64,000 nucleotides of DNA from Luteibaculum sp964627445 (GTDB taxonomy: Bacteria; Bacteroidota; Bacteroidia; Flavobacteriales_D; Luteibaculaceae), in the NCBI GenBank assembly GCA_964627445.1, contig CAZVJF010000002.1, positions 1-64,000 of the forward strand, written 5' to 3'. Under the pieces are notes generated by a model. It was not told the origin of the DNA. It saw nothing but the letters and a program-made list of their open reading frames with translations, and did no database searches. The translations under genes and the position numbers were made by a program. Below, piece after piece: positions 52,194 to 61,490 of this stretch (position 1 is its first letter; every line of letters begins with the position of its first letter).

Positions 52194-54728
52194 CTACAAC
52201 TCTCCAAGATTCGCGCCAATTGTAAAATGGAGCTGTCCTCGAGGCATGGTTGGATTACCGGGCACGTCATCAAAGCGCCAACCGTAATCTAAGCCCAGCA
52301 AGCCAAACATAGGTAAGAATAAGCGCAATCCAATACCACCAGAACGGAAGTTATCGAAGGGGTCGTAGTTCTTAAAGTCTATCCATGTATTTCCCGCTTC
52401 TAAAAAGGCTAAGGGGTAAATGGTAGCACTGGGGTTTAAAGACAGTGGGTAGCGCAATTCCATGGTAAATTTAGAAATGTACAACGCTCCTTCCTGTGGT
52501 GACAGGGAAAGGTCATCGTATCCACGCAGTGCAATAATTTCGCGACCATCCAGTGCAAACCCTGTTAAAGCCGATCCTCCCAAATAGAAACGCTCAAAAG
52601 GCGATGGGCCTATCTGTTGGTTATACTGACCCAAAAAGCCCATACCTACCTTAGTATACAGCACCAGGTTTTTGGCCATTTCGGTATACCACTCCGCGGT
52701 AAATTTCCATTTGTGGTATTCTACAAATTCAAACTTCTCTTGATCGGTAGCCCCTGTAAAGTCTTTACCACTTACCAATGAATAGGGTGGCGTTGCTTTT
52801 AAGGTTAAACTTACTTTAGAACCGCTTCGCGGGAAAATGGGTGCATTTACCGATGAACGCGTTAACTGGGCTGTGTAGGAGATGTTGTTACTGTAACCGT
52901 TATCAAAGGTAAAGATGCTACCAAAGTTGCTCAGATCGTAGTATTGGTATGCTGCTGTTTGGTAAAAATAGAAGTTGTTATCGGGCCACTGTAGCGGCTT
53001 TCCTAAACCGAGCGAGAAACCTGAGATCTTTAAGCTTTGACGCGATGGATTTTCAACTTCCTGTCCTTCTACATTAATAAATTTGGGCTGGCCATTGGTT
53101 TGTACCGAGTGACTCAGAGAAACACTAAAGGCGTTGGGTCTGCGTCCTCCCAACCAAGGCTCTGTAAACGACAGGTTGTACGACTGGAAGAAAATACCGT
53201 TGGATTGTGCTCGGATGGATAAGCGTTGCCCGTCTCCAGCAGGTATGGGATCCCAGCCGCCTTTTTTGAACATGTTTCGTGCCGAGAAATTGGTAAGTGA
53301 CAAGCCTAAGGTACCTACGATTCTACCGGCTCCAAATCCACCCGAAAGCTCTATTTGGTCACTGGGCTTTTCCTCTACGGTGTATTCAATATCTACCGTA
53401 CCGTCTTGTGGACTCTGCTTGGGGTTTATCCCCATGGTTTCGGGGTTAAAGTAGTTCAGCGCAGCCAAGTCGCGTTGCGTACGCACAATTTCGGAGCGGC
53501 TAAAGAGGTCTCCCGGGCGCGTTTTAATTTCTCTACGAACCACGCGGTCATTGGTTTTATCATTTCCTTTTAGCAGGATACGGTTTATGTTATACTGCTT
53601 GCCCTCATATACGCGAATTTCAAAGTCTATGGAGTCGTTTTCTACGGCCACCTCGGTGGGCATGGCGTTAAAAGAGAGGTAACCATCATCAAGATACAAC
53701 GAACTAACATCGTTACCCTGGCCGCTACCAAACAGGCGCGATTGCATAACCTCCTGGTTATAAACATCGCCTTTTTTAATACCCAGTACCTTACTCAAGA
53801 AATCGCTTTTGTACTTGGTGTTCCCCACCCAGCGAATGTTACGGAAGTAGAATTTGCTCCCCTCTTTGAGGTCAATTTCGATATGAACGAGATTTTCCTC
53901 AGGATCGTAATACGTAGTATCGTTTAAAATCTTGGCGTTTCGGAACCCCTTTTGGTTGTACTTACCAATAATTGCCAGCTTATCAGTGCGGTACTGCGAT
54001 TCAATAAATTTAGACCGCGAAAAAATGCGCCAGAAGGCTTTCTCCTTGGTGTCCTTCATGGCTTTTTTCAGCTTCTTATCCGGAAGCTCGCTATTTCCGT
54101 TAAAGGTAATGCTACCAATTTTCACCTTTTTGCCCTTATCCACCTTAATATTTAGAATTAAGCTGTTGGGTACATTGGGGCTGCTGCTTTCCTCAATCTC
54201 TACCTGAGTTTGTAGATAGCCCTTTTGCACGTAATAGCTTTTCACCGCATTTTTGGTGTTCTGTATTACGTTTTCATTGATAATGGTTCCCAAGCGAAGG
54301 TTTAGCTTGTCATCGCGCAGATTGTCGGCTTCTGATTTCTTAACGCCTGTAAAACGGTACTTCAACAGCCTGGGGCGCTCGCCAAGGTGAATGTTCAGGT
54401 AAATACGATCGGGTTCGCGAAACTCCCCCAATCGGATTTGTACATTGTTAAATAAATCTTGCTCCCAAAGGTTTTTAATGGCTTTACCCAGCGCCTCGCC
54501 CGGTATCTCTATTCGGTCGCCCACCGATAATCCCGAAAAAAGGATCACCGCCTCGGGGTCAAACTCATCGGAGCCCGTAACCGTAATCCCTGCAATGGTG
54601 TAGGTTTGCACCACATCGAGATTGATCTCGTTTTTAGCACCCAGCAATACCTGTGCCTGCGCTGTTTTCCCCATCGGAAGCGCACAACTAAGGCCTACGA
54701 GTATTACAAATAGTATTCTTTGAACCAT
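52194..54728 (-). CDS. bamA: Outer-membrane protein assembly factor BamA
   Basis: 844 residues. Signal peptide (VGLSCALPMGKTAQAQ), then five POTRA domains (for example VQTYTIAGITVTGSDEFDPEAV, KVKIGSITFNGNSELPDKKL, YNINRILLKGNDKTNDRVVRR), and the Omp85 barrel, which carries the GGFGAGRIVGTLGLS strand and RxG-type ends (GIGLRLFLPMFGLLGLDYGWRF near the C-terminus). Essential insertase for outer-membrane barrels. It lies three bases after uppS. Confidence 0.97.
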   Translation of the reverse strand: MVQRILFVILVGLSCALPMGKTAQAQVLLGAKNEINLDVVQTYTIAGITVTGSDEFDPEAVILFSGLSVGDRIEIPGEALGKAIKNLWEQDLFNNVQIRLGEFREPDRIYLNIHLGERPRLLKYRFTGVKKSEADNLRDDKLNLRLGTIINENVIQNTKNAVKSYYVQKGYLQTQVEIEESSSPNVPNSLILNIKVDKGKKVKIGSITFNGNSELPDKKLKKAMKDTKEKAFWRIFSRSKFIESQYRTDKLAIIGKYNQKGFRNAKILNDTTYYDPEENLVHIEIDLKEGSKFYFRNIRWVGNTKYKSDFLSKVLGIKKGDVYNQEVMQSRLFGSGQGNDVSSLYLDDGYLSFNAMPTEVAVENDSIDFEIRVYEGKQYNINRILLKGNDKTNDRVVRREIKTRPGDLFSRSEIVRTQRDLAALNYFNPETMGINPKQSPQDGTVDIEYTVEEKPSDQIELSGGFGAGRIVGTLGLSLTNFSARNMFKKGGWDPIPAGDGQRLSIRAQSNGIFFQSYNLSFTEPWLGGRRPNAFSVSLSHSVQTNGQPKFINVEGQEVENPSRQSLKISGFSLGLGKPLQWPDNNFYFYQTAAYQYYDLSNFGSIFTFDNGYSNNISYTAQLTRSSVNAPIFPRSGSKVSLTLKATPPYSLVSGKDFTGATDQEKFEFVEYHKWKFTAEWYTEMAKNLVLYTKVGMGFLGQYNQQIGPSPFERFYLGGSALTGFALDGREIIALRGYDDLSLSPQEGALYISKFTMELRYPLSLNPSATIYPLAFLEAGNTWIDFKNYDPFDNFRSGGIGLRLFLPMFGLLGLDYGWRFDDVPGNPTMPRGQLHFTIGANLGEL

Positions 54729-54731
54729 GAA

Positions 54732-55478
54732 TTAGGTGGTAATTTGTTCGCTAGTTTTACCAAATCTGCGCTCGCGCTGCTGGTAATCTAGTATTGCTTT
54801 GTAGAATTCTTCTTTGTTAAAATCGGGCCAAAGTACCGGAGTAAAATACAACTCGGAGTAGGCCGCCTGGTACAGCAAAAAGTTGCTAATGCGCGTTTCC
54901 CCCGAAGTACGAATGAGTAAATCGGGATCGGGGTGGTTTTTGGTGTACAAATGTTGTGCTATACGCTCGGGCGTAATGTCTTCCAGCGCCAGTTTCCCTG
55001 CAGCATGCTCAGCCGCCAGCTCTCTGGTGGCATCCGCAATTTCCTTGCGCGAACCATAACTTAACGCCAGAGAAAGAGTAAGCCTTTTGTTATCCTTGGT
55101 ATCCTCAATACCTTTAAGCAAGGCATTTCTGCAGGACTCTGGTATTCGGTCTAAATCGCCAATAGCCTCCAAACGCACTTCGTTTTCGTGCAGCTCTGCA
55201 ATTTCGCGTACAATAGTTTGCACCAGCAGATCCATCAGTGCATCTACCTCTTCTTTGGGTCTATTCCAGTTTTCACTTGAAAATGCATATAAAGTAAGGT
55301 AGGATATACCCAACTCGGTAGCCGCAACTACGGTATCCTTTACCGATTGTACCCCGTTGGCATGGCCGTATACCCGGTCTTTGCCCTGGTTTTTAGCCCA
55401 GCGCCCATTGCCATCCATAATAATGGCTACATGTTGGGGAACACGCTTGGGGTCTATGTGTTGCTTGGCTGTTTCCAA
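54732..55478 (-). CDS. uppS: Isoprenyl transferase (undecaprenyl diphosphate synthase)
   Basis: 248 residues with the catalytic start AIIMDGNGRWAKNQGKDRVYGHANG, SYLTLYAFSSENWNRP, and the C-terminal GETRISNFLLYQAAYSELYF with DPDLLIRTSGE. It makes the lipid carrier used for peptidoglycan; UppP at 25.2 kb recycles it. It follows the DUF6089 gene by seven bases and precedes bamA by three. Confidence 0.97.
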   Translation of the reverse strand: METAKQHIDPKRVPQHVAIIMDGNGRWAKNQGKDRVYGHANGVQSVKDTVVAATELGISYLTLYAFSSENWNRPKEEVDALMDLLVQTIVREIAELHENEVRLEAIGDLDRIPESCRNALLKGIEDTKDNKRLTLSLALSYGSRKEIADATRELAAEHAAGKLALEDITPERIAQHLYTKNHPDPDLLIRTSGETRISNFLLYQAAYSELYFTPVLWPDFNKEEFYKAILDYQQRERRFGKTSEQITT

Positions 55479-55485
55479 CTCCTAT

Positions 55486-56319
55486 TTAATTATTGTACCA
55501 GGCTGGACAAAAATTTCGCTTCTTCTGTACCTTAAAGGTTAGGGTAATGCCCGTGTGGTTAAACCAATCTTTGTTGGACGGTTGGCCGCGCTGCAACCCC
55601 GTGTTACTTCCATCGGGCCGCGCAGGTGCTATGCTGCGATCTACAAACTGGCGATCTTCCACTTCAAATTGTTGTGGATCCGCGTAGGTTGTACTCACAT
55701 CGTCCAGGTAATCGGTATAGGTCCTTCGCATGCCTGTATGTATGGCTATGCCTAAGTTTCCTACCACATTAAAACGTATACCTATCCCAAAAGGGACGGC
55801 AAAGTTAAATAAATTATAAGGGGTGCCATCATCTAGATTTTGACCCTCGGTGCCAATGGGTTGCAGTTCTTGAAACTCGTTGTTATTGTCTAACGCTTTA
55901 GGGTTGAAGCGAAAGGCACTAAAACCAAAATACAGGTAGGGAGAAAAGGGGTATTTTTTGTTGCCCACCTGGTAATCGAAATAGTTAATCTCAAACACCA
56001 CAGAAAGCTCCTGGATAGAACTCTGGAAATGCAAATTGCGATTGCGCTTAAAGCCTTCCGAGCTTAGGCTGTCTGCTCCCTCTATTTTCCCACTAGCAAA
56101 AGAAAAGTTAAAGCCTATTCTGCGGTTAATGTTGGCTCTAAAACTTAACAACGGGCCTGGCGTAATGGCGTTAAACTGCTTTTGGTTTAGCTCTCCTAGA
56201 TAGTAAAAACTCCCTACACCGACCCCAAATTCTTTGGAGCGTTGATTCCTAGAGTCTTGAGCCCAACCGCAAAGCGATACCAAGGTGATACTTATAAGTA
56301 AAGCGCAACGTTTTATCAT
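55486..56319 (-). CDS. DUF6089 family outer-membrane protein
   Basis: 277 residues. Signal peptide (LISITLVSLCGWAQ), then a barrel-like domain: KEFGVGVGSFYYLGELN, LLSFRANINRRIGFNFSFASG, YPFSPYLYFGFSAFRFNPKA and RYLGIAIHTGMRRTYTDYLDD-type strands. This position and pattern is the DUF6089 family of Bacteroidota. Function unknown; it always sits in this envelope cluster in my recollection. It follows nadK by 45 bases. Confidence 0.9.
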   Translation of the reverse strand: MIKRCALLISITLVSLCGWAQDSRNQRSKEFGVGVGSFYYLGELNQKQFNAITPGPLLSFRANINRRIGFNFSFASGKIEGADSLSSEGFKRNRNLHFQSSIQELSVVFEINYFDYQVGNKKYPFSPYLYFGFSAFRFNPKALDNNNEFQELQPIGTEGQNLDDGTPYNLFNFAVPFGIGIRFNVVGNLGIAIHTGMRRTYTDYLDDVSTTYADPQQFEVEDRQFVDRSIAPARPDGSNTGLQRGQPSNKDWFNHTGITLTFKVQKKRNFCPAWYNN

Positions 56320-56364
56320 GCACAGCTAATAAGGGGCAAAGTTGGCATTTATTGTAAGGCTAGA

Positions 56365-57246
56365 CTAATTTCTTCGGTCCAATCCCCACATGAGTTTATT
56401 GCGCAGAGTATGGTAAAAATTCTGAAAAGGCAGTTTGGCCAATTTGATATTGAAATCGGCCTTTTGTACTTCTACCACTTCATTGGAGCTTAAATTGGCA
56501 GTGCGGCTATCCATGGCCACTAAAAAGTTTTCATCGCGGCCCTCTACACGAAGCTTTATACGGTTGCTATCGCCAATAACTATGGGACGCACGTTTAGGT
56601 TGTGCGGAGAAATGGGCGTAAGCACAAAGTTACCCGCATCGGGCACCAAAATAGGCCCACCGCAGCTTAAGGAATAAGCCGTAGAACCCGTAGGGGTCGC
56701 TACAATTAATCCATCCGCCCAATACGAATTAAGATACTGCTCGTTCACAAACGCGTGCACCGTAATCATTGATGAAGATTCTTTCTTCAGCACACTGAGC
56801 TCATTCAATGCAAAGTTGTAGTCTGGAAAAAGGCTGGTGGGTTTTACAATTTGCAATACGCTGCGTTCCTCCACCTCGTACTCTTTATTAATAACATGCT
56901 TTACCGTGGTAGAAATTTCCTCGCGCGCTACGCTAGACAAAAAGCCCAGGCGACCCGTATTGATTCCTAAAATAGGTATGGGCAAGTTGCGCACCAGAGT
57001 AATGGCATCCAAGATGGTACCATCGCCACCGATGCTGAGGAGCAAATCGGGATTTTCTTCCTTTAGCCCTTCATGGTCGTGAAATTTACGGTACGAAGCG
57101 GGCATGTCTATTTTCTCGTACAGAAACTTGCAAAAGGGATTGTAAATGCTGAGTTGCGCATTGCGATCTACCAGCTTGCTAAACAGGAACTGTATGGCTG
57201 GACCAAAGTTGTCCGCAAAATTTTTTCCGTAAACCGCTATGCGCAT
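56365..57246 (-). CDS. nadK: NAD kinase
   Basis: 293 residues. Family marks are the diacylglycerol kinase-like loop LSIGGDGTILDAITLVR, GINTGRLGFLS, NELSVLKKESSSM, and GLIVATPTGSTAYSLSCGGP. It phosphorylates NAD to NADP. Its location in an envelope cluster is conserved in Bacteroidota. Two bases separate it from the Omp85-like gene. Confidence 0.96.
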   Translation of the reverse strand: MRIAVYGKNFADNFGPAIQFLFSKLVDRNAQLSIYNPFCKFLYEKIDMPASYRKFHDHEGLKEENPDLLLSIGGDGTILDAITLVRNLPIPILGINTGRLGFLSSVAREEISTTVKHVINKEYEVEERSVLQIVKPTSLFPDYNFALNELSVLKKESSSMITVHAFVNEQYLNSYWADGLIVATPTGSTAYSLSCGGPILVPDAGNFVLTPISPHNLNVRPIVIGDSNRIKLRVEGRDENFLVAMDSRTANLSSNEVVEVQKADFNIKLAKLPFQNFYHTLRNKLMWGLDRRN

Positions 57247-57248
57247 GG

Positions 57249-58625
57249 TTAAATCGCCTTTTTGAAATGTAAATATAAGCCCGATTGTCCAAATCGGTTC
57301 CAGGAATACTCTACACGGAAGACTTTATCATAGTACGTAACAAAATCTAACCCTAGCCCATAGCCAACAAGCCATTGCCTGTCTAGCGGATTGCGAAAGG
57401 AATACAAATCGTCTTCGGTGTAAGCCAAATCTACGTGTGTTCCTAAAAAGATATCTATAGGAACCCGACCAAAACTGGGGTTTTTAATGAGCGGTAGGTT
57501 TATCTCCTTGCCGCGCAACAGGGCAAGCTTCACATTGTTTTTTATCACAGCATAGCGCTGGGCATCGATAAAGGTAAACTCGTGTCCGCGCACATTGCCC
57601 GAGATACCAAAACCAAATTGAAAAAAGTAGGGCAACTGCCGTGCGCTTAACACGCCCGCATTAACGCCTCCGGCCCAAAACAAACGCTTGCTAATAGGCC
57701 GAAAATGGTTTACCACCAACTTGGTACTGTAAATACCAAAATCGTAGTTTTTGGCTGGATTAATGCCCGGATGCGCCAACTCCAACGAACCAAACCATCC
57801 GTTAAGCGGGTAACTGGGTAAATCGCGACTGTCGTAAACAAAATAAAAGGAAAAGCCCAAATAATCGAGTCGCGTGCGATCTCCATAATAGCGAGGCGCC
57901 AGTAAACGCACCGAATCACTAACTTGCGTACTGCGCTGCCATAAGGTAAAGTAGCTGGTAAACCGGTTGCCCGGTCGGTAATATACATCGAGCTTGTTGT
58001 GCCACTCCTCTCGAATAGATTCGCCCAAGCGCGCAAACTGACTGCGCTCATTTCCAGCCGTAGCATAAATGACCTCGTAGCGCTGCTGGTATTTCACCGA
58101 GACCGATGCGCCCACCGTACGTTCCTTATTGATGTAGGGCTTGTTGTAAGCAAAGCCCAGCTCGCGGTTATAGCCCCACTTAAACCGTAGTGAAAGCTTA
58201 TCGGCCAATCCTAAAAAGTTGTTGTGGTCCACGTTAAGACCCACATTGACCCGATTAAAATCGCGCGTTTCCCACCAAATATTAAAGTTGGGATCGGCCA
58301 GCTCAAAAACGGGCAACGGAAATATGTACCAACGCTCGGTAACTTTAATGGTTATGGATACCGTACTGTCTTGGTAGGTTGGCACCAGCTCAGCAAAATT
58401 AAAGAGCCGCGTTCGCATGAGATTATCGGCCGAGTTTTGCGCTAGTCTCTCAATATCGTCTTCACAGTACGAGGAGTCTAGCTTGAGCTCTACCTCTCGA
58501 AGGACAATAAAATCGCGTGTTACTTTGTTTCCCTCTATGGCAATATCGCGTAGCTGATAACAGCCTTGGGATTGCAAGGCATTCCAAGCTGTAAGGAAAA
58601 CAACTATGCATACGAGGTGGCGCAA
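57249..58625 (-). CDS. Omp85/TamA-like outer-membrane protein with one POTRA domain
   Basis: 458 residues. A short signal peptide (CIVVFLTAWNALQSQ) is followed by a POTRA-like domain (YQLRDIAIEGNKVTRDFIVLREVELKLDSSY, spread over two strands and helices), then a barrel with VTERWYIFPLPVFELADPNFNIWW, NRVNVGLNVDHNNFLGLADKLSL and YGLGLDFVTYYDKVFRVEYSW. This is a small Omp85 paralogue next to bamA's cluster, of the type seen with a single N-terminal domain. It may help insert or transport outer-membrane components. Confidence 0.85.
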   Translation of the reverse strand: MRHLVCIVVFLTAWNALQSQGCYQLRDIAIEGNKVTRDFIVLREVELKLDSSYCEDDIERLAQNSADNLMRTRLFNFAELVPTYQDSTVSITIKVTERWYIFPLPVFELADPNFNIWWETRDFNRVNVGLNVDHNNFLGLADKLSLRFKWGYNRELGFAYNKPYINKERTVGASVSVKYQQRYEVIYATAGNERSQFARLGESIREEWHNKLDVYYRPGNRFTSYFTLWQRSTQVSDSVRLLAPRYYGDRTRLDYLGFSFYFVYDSRDLPSYPLNGWFGSLELAHPGINPAKNYDFGIYSTKLVVNHFRPISKRLFWAGGVNAGVLSARQLPYFFQFGFGISGNVRGHEFTFIDAQRYAVIKNNVKLALLRGKEINLPLIKNPSFGRVPIDIFLGTHVDLAYTEDDLYSFRNPLDRQWLVGYGLGLDFVTYYDKVFRVEYSWNRFGQSGLYLHFKKAI

Positions 58626-58630
58626 TGGGT

Positions 58631-59290
58631 TTACATATTAAGATACTTCAATAGCGCCTCATACCGGTCGTTTAAGTAATCGGTATCGTTGCTTTCGCCA
58701 AAGGTGGTAAGCACCGAGTAACCATAGCGGTGTATGGTTTGCAAGATACCCCCGATGCGGGTGGTGTTTACCTTTAAAGTCACCTCCAGCTCATTTTTCC
58801 CCTCCATAGGTCGGGCAGAGCAATACATGATGTGGGCATCGTTGCCCTCTACCATCTGTGCCAATTGCAACAGGCTGTAGTCTTTAGGCTCCATGGTTAA
58901 CACAATAATGGCTCCTTGATCGGCCATTGCGGTATGGCGTGCCAGGAAGGTCGTTACATCCTTGTGAGTTACTACTCCAATAAAGAGGCCATCTGGATCT
59001 ACAATGGGAATGCAGCTCAACTCGCTTTTTCCAAAGAGCTTTATGCACTCAAAATAATGCATCTGCGCCAGCAAGCGCGCTTCTACGAAAGAAGGGCTGA
59101 GTTTATCTACCGTCTTCTCGGGACTGTGGTTTTCCAAATCGCTACGGCTTAGCACCCCCAACAAGGATCCTTGGTCTACCACCGGTAGGTGATTGACCCT
59201 AAATCGATCCATGGACTCTAGTGCTTCCTGCACCGTGTCGGTTGGATACAACTCTAAAATGTCTGGGTTAATTAAAACAGATACTAGCAT
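58631..59290 (-). CDS. CBS-pair protein with C-terminal ACT-like domain
   Basis: 219 residues from the ATG at 59,290; a GTG at 59,302 would add four. The N-terminus carries two CBS domains: INPDILELYPTDTVQEALESMDRFRVNHLPVVD, then ESIPIVDPDGLFIGVVTHKDVT. The C-terminus (GAIIVLTMEPKDYSLLQLAQMV, then ELEVTLKVNTTRIGGILQTIHRYGYSVL) resembles an ACT regulatory domain. CBS pairs bind adenosyl nucleotides. The start is divergent from pdxJ. Effector unknown. Confidence 0.88.
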   Translation of the reverse strand: MLVSVLINPDILELYPTDTVQEALESMDRFRVNHLPVVDQGSLLGVLSRSDLENHSPEKTVDKLSPSFVEARLLAQMHYFECIKLFGKSELSCIPIVDPDGLFIGVVTHKDVTTFLARHTAMADQGAIIVLTMEPKDYSLLQLAQMVEGNDAHIMYCSARPMEGKNELEVTLKVNTTRIGGILQTIHRYGYSVLTTFGESNDTDYLNDRYEALLKYLNM

Positions 59291-59319
59291 AAGCGACCAC
59301 AATCCCCTTTCTTTCTTGT

Positions 59320-59327
59320 TACTTTTG
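59320..59327 (+). promoter_or_regulatory. Candidate minus-7 element for pdxJ
   Basis: TACTTTTG fits TAnnTTTG, 32 bases before the pdxJ ATG. The 69-base gap between pdxJ and the CBS gene should hold promoters for both directions; I could not place the minus-strand one. Confidence 0.45.
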
Positions 59328-59359
59328 AAGCGGACCCGAAATTGTTACTAAAACGGCAC

Positions 59360-60076
59360 ATGACCAAACTGAGTGTAAATATTAATAAAGTAGCTACGTT
59401 GCGAAATGCGCGGGGAGGTACTATTCCTAACGTATTGCAAGTGGCTTTAGATTGCGAACGCTTTGGCGCTGACGGCATTACGGTGCACCCACGCCCCGAT
59501 GAACGGCATATTAAATACCAAGACGTTCGCGAACTTTCGCAAAATTTAACGACAGAGTTTAACATAGAGGGCTATCCCAACGATGCTTTTTTGGAGTTGG
59601 TGGAGCAAGCCAAGCCCGCACAGGTAACCCTGGTACCCGATCCACCCCATGTACTCACTTCGAATGCGGGGTGGAATATTAAAGAAAACGATGTTTTACT
59701 GCGCAGCGCCATGGAACGGATAAAAAAAATACCTGCCCGCGTTAGCCTATTTATGGAAGCTTCCTCCCAGGAGTTTCACTTGGCTAAAGAATTGGGGGCC
59801 GATCGTGTAGAACTGTATACAGAAGCCTATGCTAGCGGTTATGAAAACGACAAAAACCTGGCCGTTGCCCCATTTGTTAGCGCCGCAAAAAGAGCCCGGG
59901 CGGCTGGCCTCGGTTTGAATGCCGGACACGATTTAAACCTGGAAAACCTGAGTTACCTTATTCAGGAAATTCCCGAGATTGAAGAAGTATCTATTGGCCA
60001 CGCACTTATTTCTGATGCGCTTTACTATGGCCTGGAAAACACCATACAAATGTACCAGCGATGTCTGAGGAAATAG
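59360..60076 (+). CDS. pdxJ: Pyridoxine 5'-phosphate synthase
   Basis: 238 residues from the ATG at 59,360 (TKLSVNINKVATLRNARGG); a TTG at 59,342 would add six. Marks of the family: GADGITVHPRPDERHI, LFMEASSQEFHLAKELGADRVELYTE, and GLGLNAGHDLNLENL. It condenses 1-deoxyxylulose 5-phosphate with 3-amino-2-oxopropyl phosphate to make pyridoxine 5'-phosphate. Substrate DXP also feeds the MEP pathway served by ispG at 17.9 kb. Its end overlaps the hydrolase start by 16 bases. Confidence 0.97.
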   Translation: MTKLSVNINKVATLRNARGGTIPNVLQVALDCERFGADGITVHPRPDERHIKYQDVRELSQNLTTEFNIEGYPNDAFLELVEQAKPAQVTLVPDPPHVLTSNAGWNIKENDVLLRSAMERIKKIPARVSLFMEASSQEFHLAKELGADRVELYTEAYASGYENDKNLAVAPFVSAAKRARAAGLGLNAGHDLNLENLSYLIQEIPEIEEVSIGHALISDALYYGLENTIQMYQRCLRK

Positions 60077-60837
60077 TGCACCATAAAGTAGTAGGAAGTG
60101 GGCCGCCTCTGGTGATCTTGCACGGTTTGTTTGGCTCTTTAGATAATTGGCAAACGCTTGCTAACCAGTGGGCCGAGCACTACACTGTAATTTTAGCGGA
60201 TGCCCGAAACCATGGCCGCAGCTTCCACAGCGATGCATTTTCTTATGCCCTCATGGCCCAAGATCTACTACGCTTGTTAGATCACTTAAAGCTTGAATCG
60301 GTGTTTTTGTTGGGGCACTCTATGGGTGGAAAAACCGTGATGCAATTTGCACTGGATCACCCCGAGCGGATAAAGGCCATGATAGTGGCCGATATAGGGC
60401 CCAAATCCTACCCACCCCACCACGATGAAATTATAGCCGCTTTTGAATCGGTGGATTTAGCAAACACCAAAACGCGTGGGGAAGCGCAACGACAGGTAAA
60501 GTCAGTGGTTGAAAACGAAGGCGTGGCGCTTTTCCTACTAAAAAATCTGTATTGGAAGGATAAAGGCCAATTGGCGTGGCGCATGAATTTGCCCGTACTA
60601 AAACGAGAAATATCTAAGGTTACAGACCGCTTGCCATCTAACCCTATTCATACAGAAACCCTTTTTATACGGGGAGGAGCATCCAATTATATCTCAAACG
60701 AGGATTGGCCGGCCATAAAAGACCAGTTTCTTACTAGCCATTTAGTAACTTTAAAAAATGCAGGGCATTGGTTACATGCCGAGAAACCAAAGGCATTTTC
60801 TGAAACCGTCCTGGGATATTTAAATCGGTTTCTATGA
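60061..60837 (+). CDS. Alpha/beta hydrolase fold protein (YbfF-like esterase)
   Basis: 258 residues. Oxyanion-hole region LVILHGLFGSLDNWQTLANQW, the catalytic elbow LLGHSMGGKTVMQFALDHPE (Ser), and the final NAGHWLHAEKPKAF (His), in the pattern of YbfF-type esterases. The substrate is unknown. Its start overlaps pdxJ by 16 bases, in a different frame, and it shares ATGA with the next gene. Confidence 0.92.
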   Translation: MSEEIVHHKVVGSGPPLVILHGLFGSLDNWQTLANQWAEHYTVILADARNHGRSFHSDAFSYALMAQDLLRLLDHLKLESVFLLGHSMGGKTVMQFALDHPERIKAMIVADIGPKSYPPHHDEIIAAFESVDLANTKTRGEAQRQVKSVVENEGVALFLLKNLYWKDKGQLAWRMNLPVLKREISKVTDRLPSNPIHTETLFIRGGASNYISNEDWPAIKDQFLTSHLVTLKNAGHWLHAEKPKAFSETVLGYLNRFL

Positions 60838-61490
60838 GGTTTGGCTTGGTACTATTTGTGTTTTTATTCGCTGTTGCAGCGAACGCTCAAGACAGCATTC
60901 GCACCAATGCAGCCAATTTCGGATTGCGCAATGGGGTTTATTATTCCCAAAACAGCTTTTTGCTCAACCGCCCCGATTTGCCTTTTACCGCAATAACCGA
61001 TCGCACCGGAAATAAAGTGGCTCCAGAAAATTTTGAACCGCAAGAATTTTCTTACTACAGGGACTCCCTAGGTGTGCAAGTACCCTTGTACAATGCTCAG
61101 ATTTTTGGCTACAGTATTGAAGGCACTTTTTATAAAAAGATTGAATACCAAAACGAAATATACTTTGGACGCAGTGTAAACCCAGGCTCTTTGTGGCAAT
61201 TTGCTGCAGTAGTAACCACCGTGAATACCGTTGCGAATCCGGCAGACCCCTACTTCAATAATTTTGGCACCTACACTACCTCCACCAAAAATCTGCTACA
61301 AGTGGTGTATTACCTAGAAGCCAACCAAATCCTGGCACTGGATCCACGCAAAGTACTTCCCATAATACGGCAGGATCCAGTAATTGCAGAAATGTTGGAT
61401 GAAAAGTCTAGGCGCAAGCAACGCAAAATGGTGTATTATTTTTTGCGCAAATACAACCAGCGCAACCCTGTAGCCTTTCCCATCCAATAG
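60834..61490 (+). CDS. Secreted protein of unknown function
   Basis: 218 residues with a signal peptide (LVLFVFLFAVAANAQ). The mature part (NAANFGLRNGVYYSQNSFLLNRPDLPF, YKKIEYQNEIYFGRSVNPGSLWQF) has no domain I recognise; the C-terminus is basic (DEKSRRKQRKMVYYFLRKYNQRN). It shares ATGA with the hydrolase gene. Its stop at 61,488-61,490 directly abuts the stop of the converging gene, leaving no room for a terminator. Confidence 0.7.
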   Translation: MRFGLVLFVFLFAVAANAQDSIRTNAANFGLRNGVYYSQNSFLLNRPDLPFTAITDRTGNKVAPENFEPQEFSYYRDSLGVQVPLYNAQIFGYSIEGTFYKKIEYQNEIYFGRSVNPGSLWQFAAVVTTVNTVANPADPYFNNFGTYTTSTKNLLQVVYYLEANQILALDPRKVLPIIRQDPVIAEMLDEKSRRKQRKMVYYFLRKYNQRNPVAFPIQ

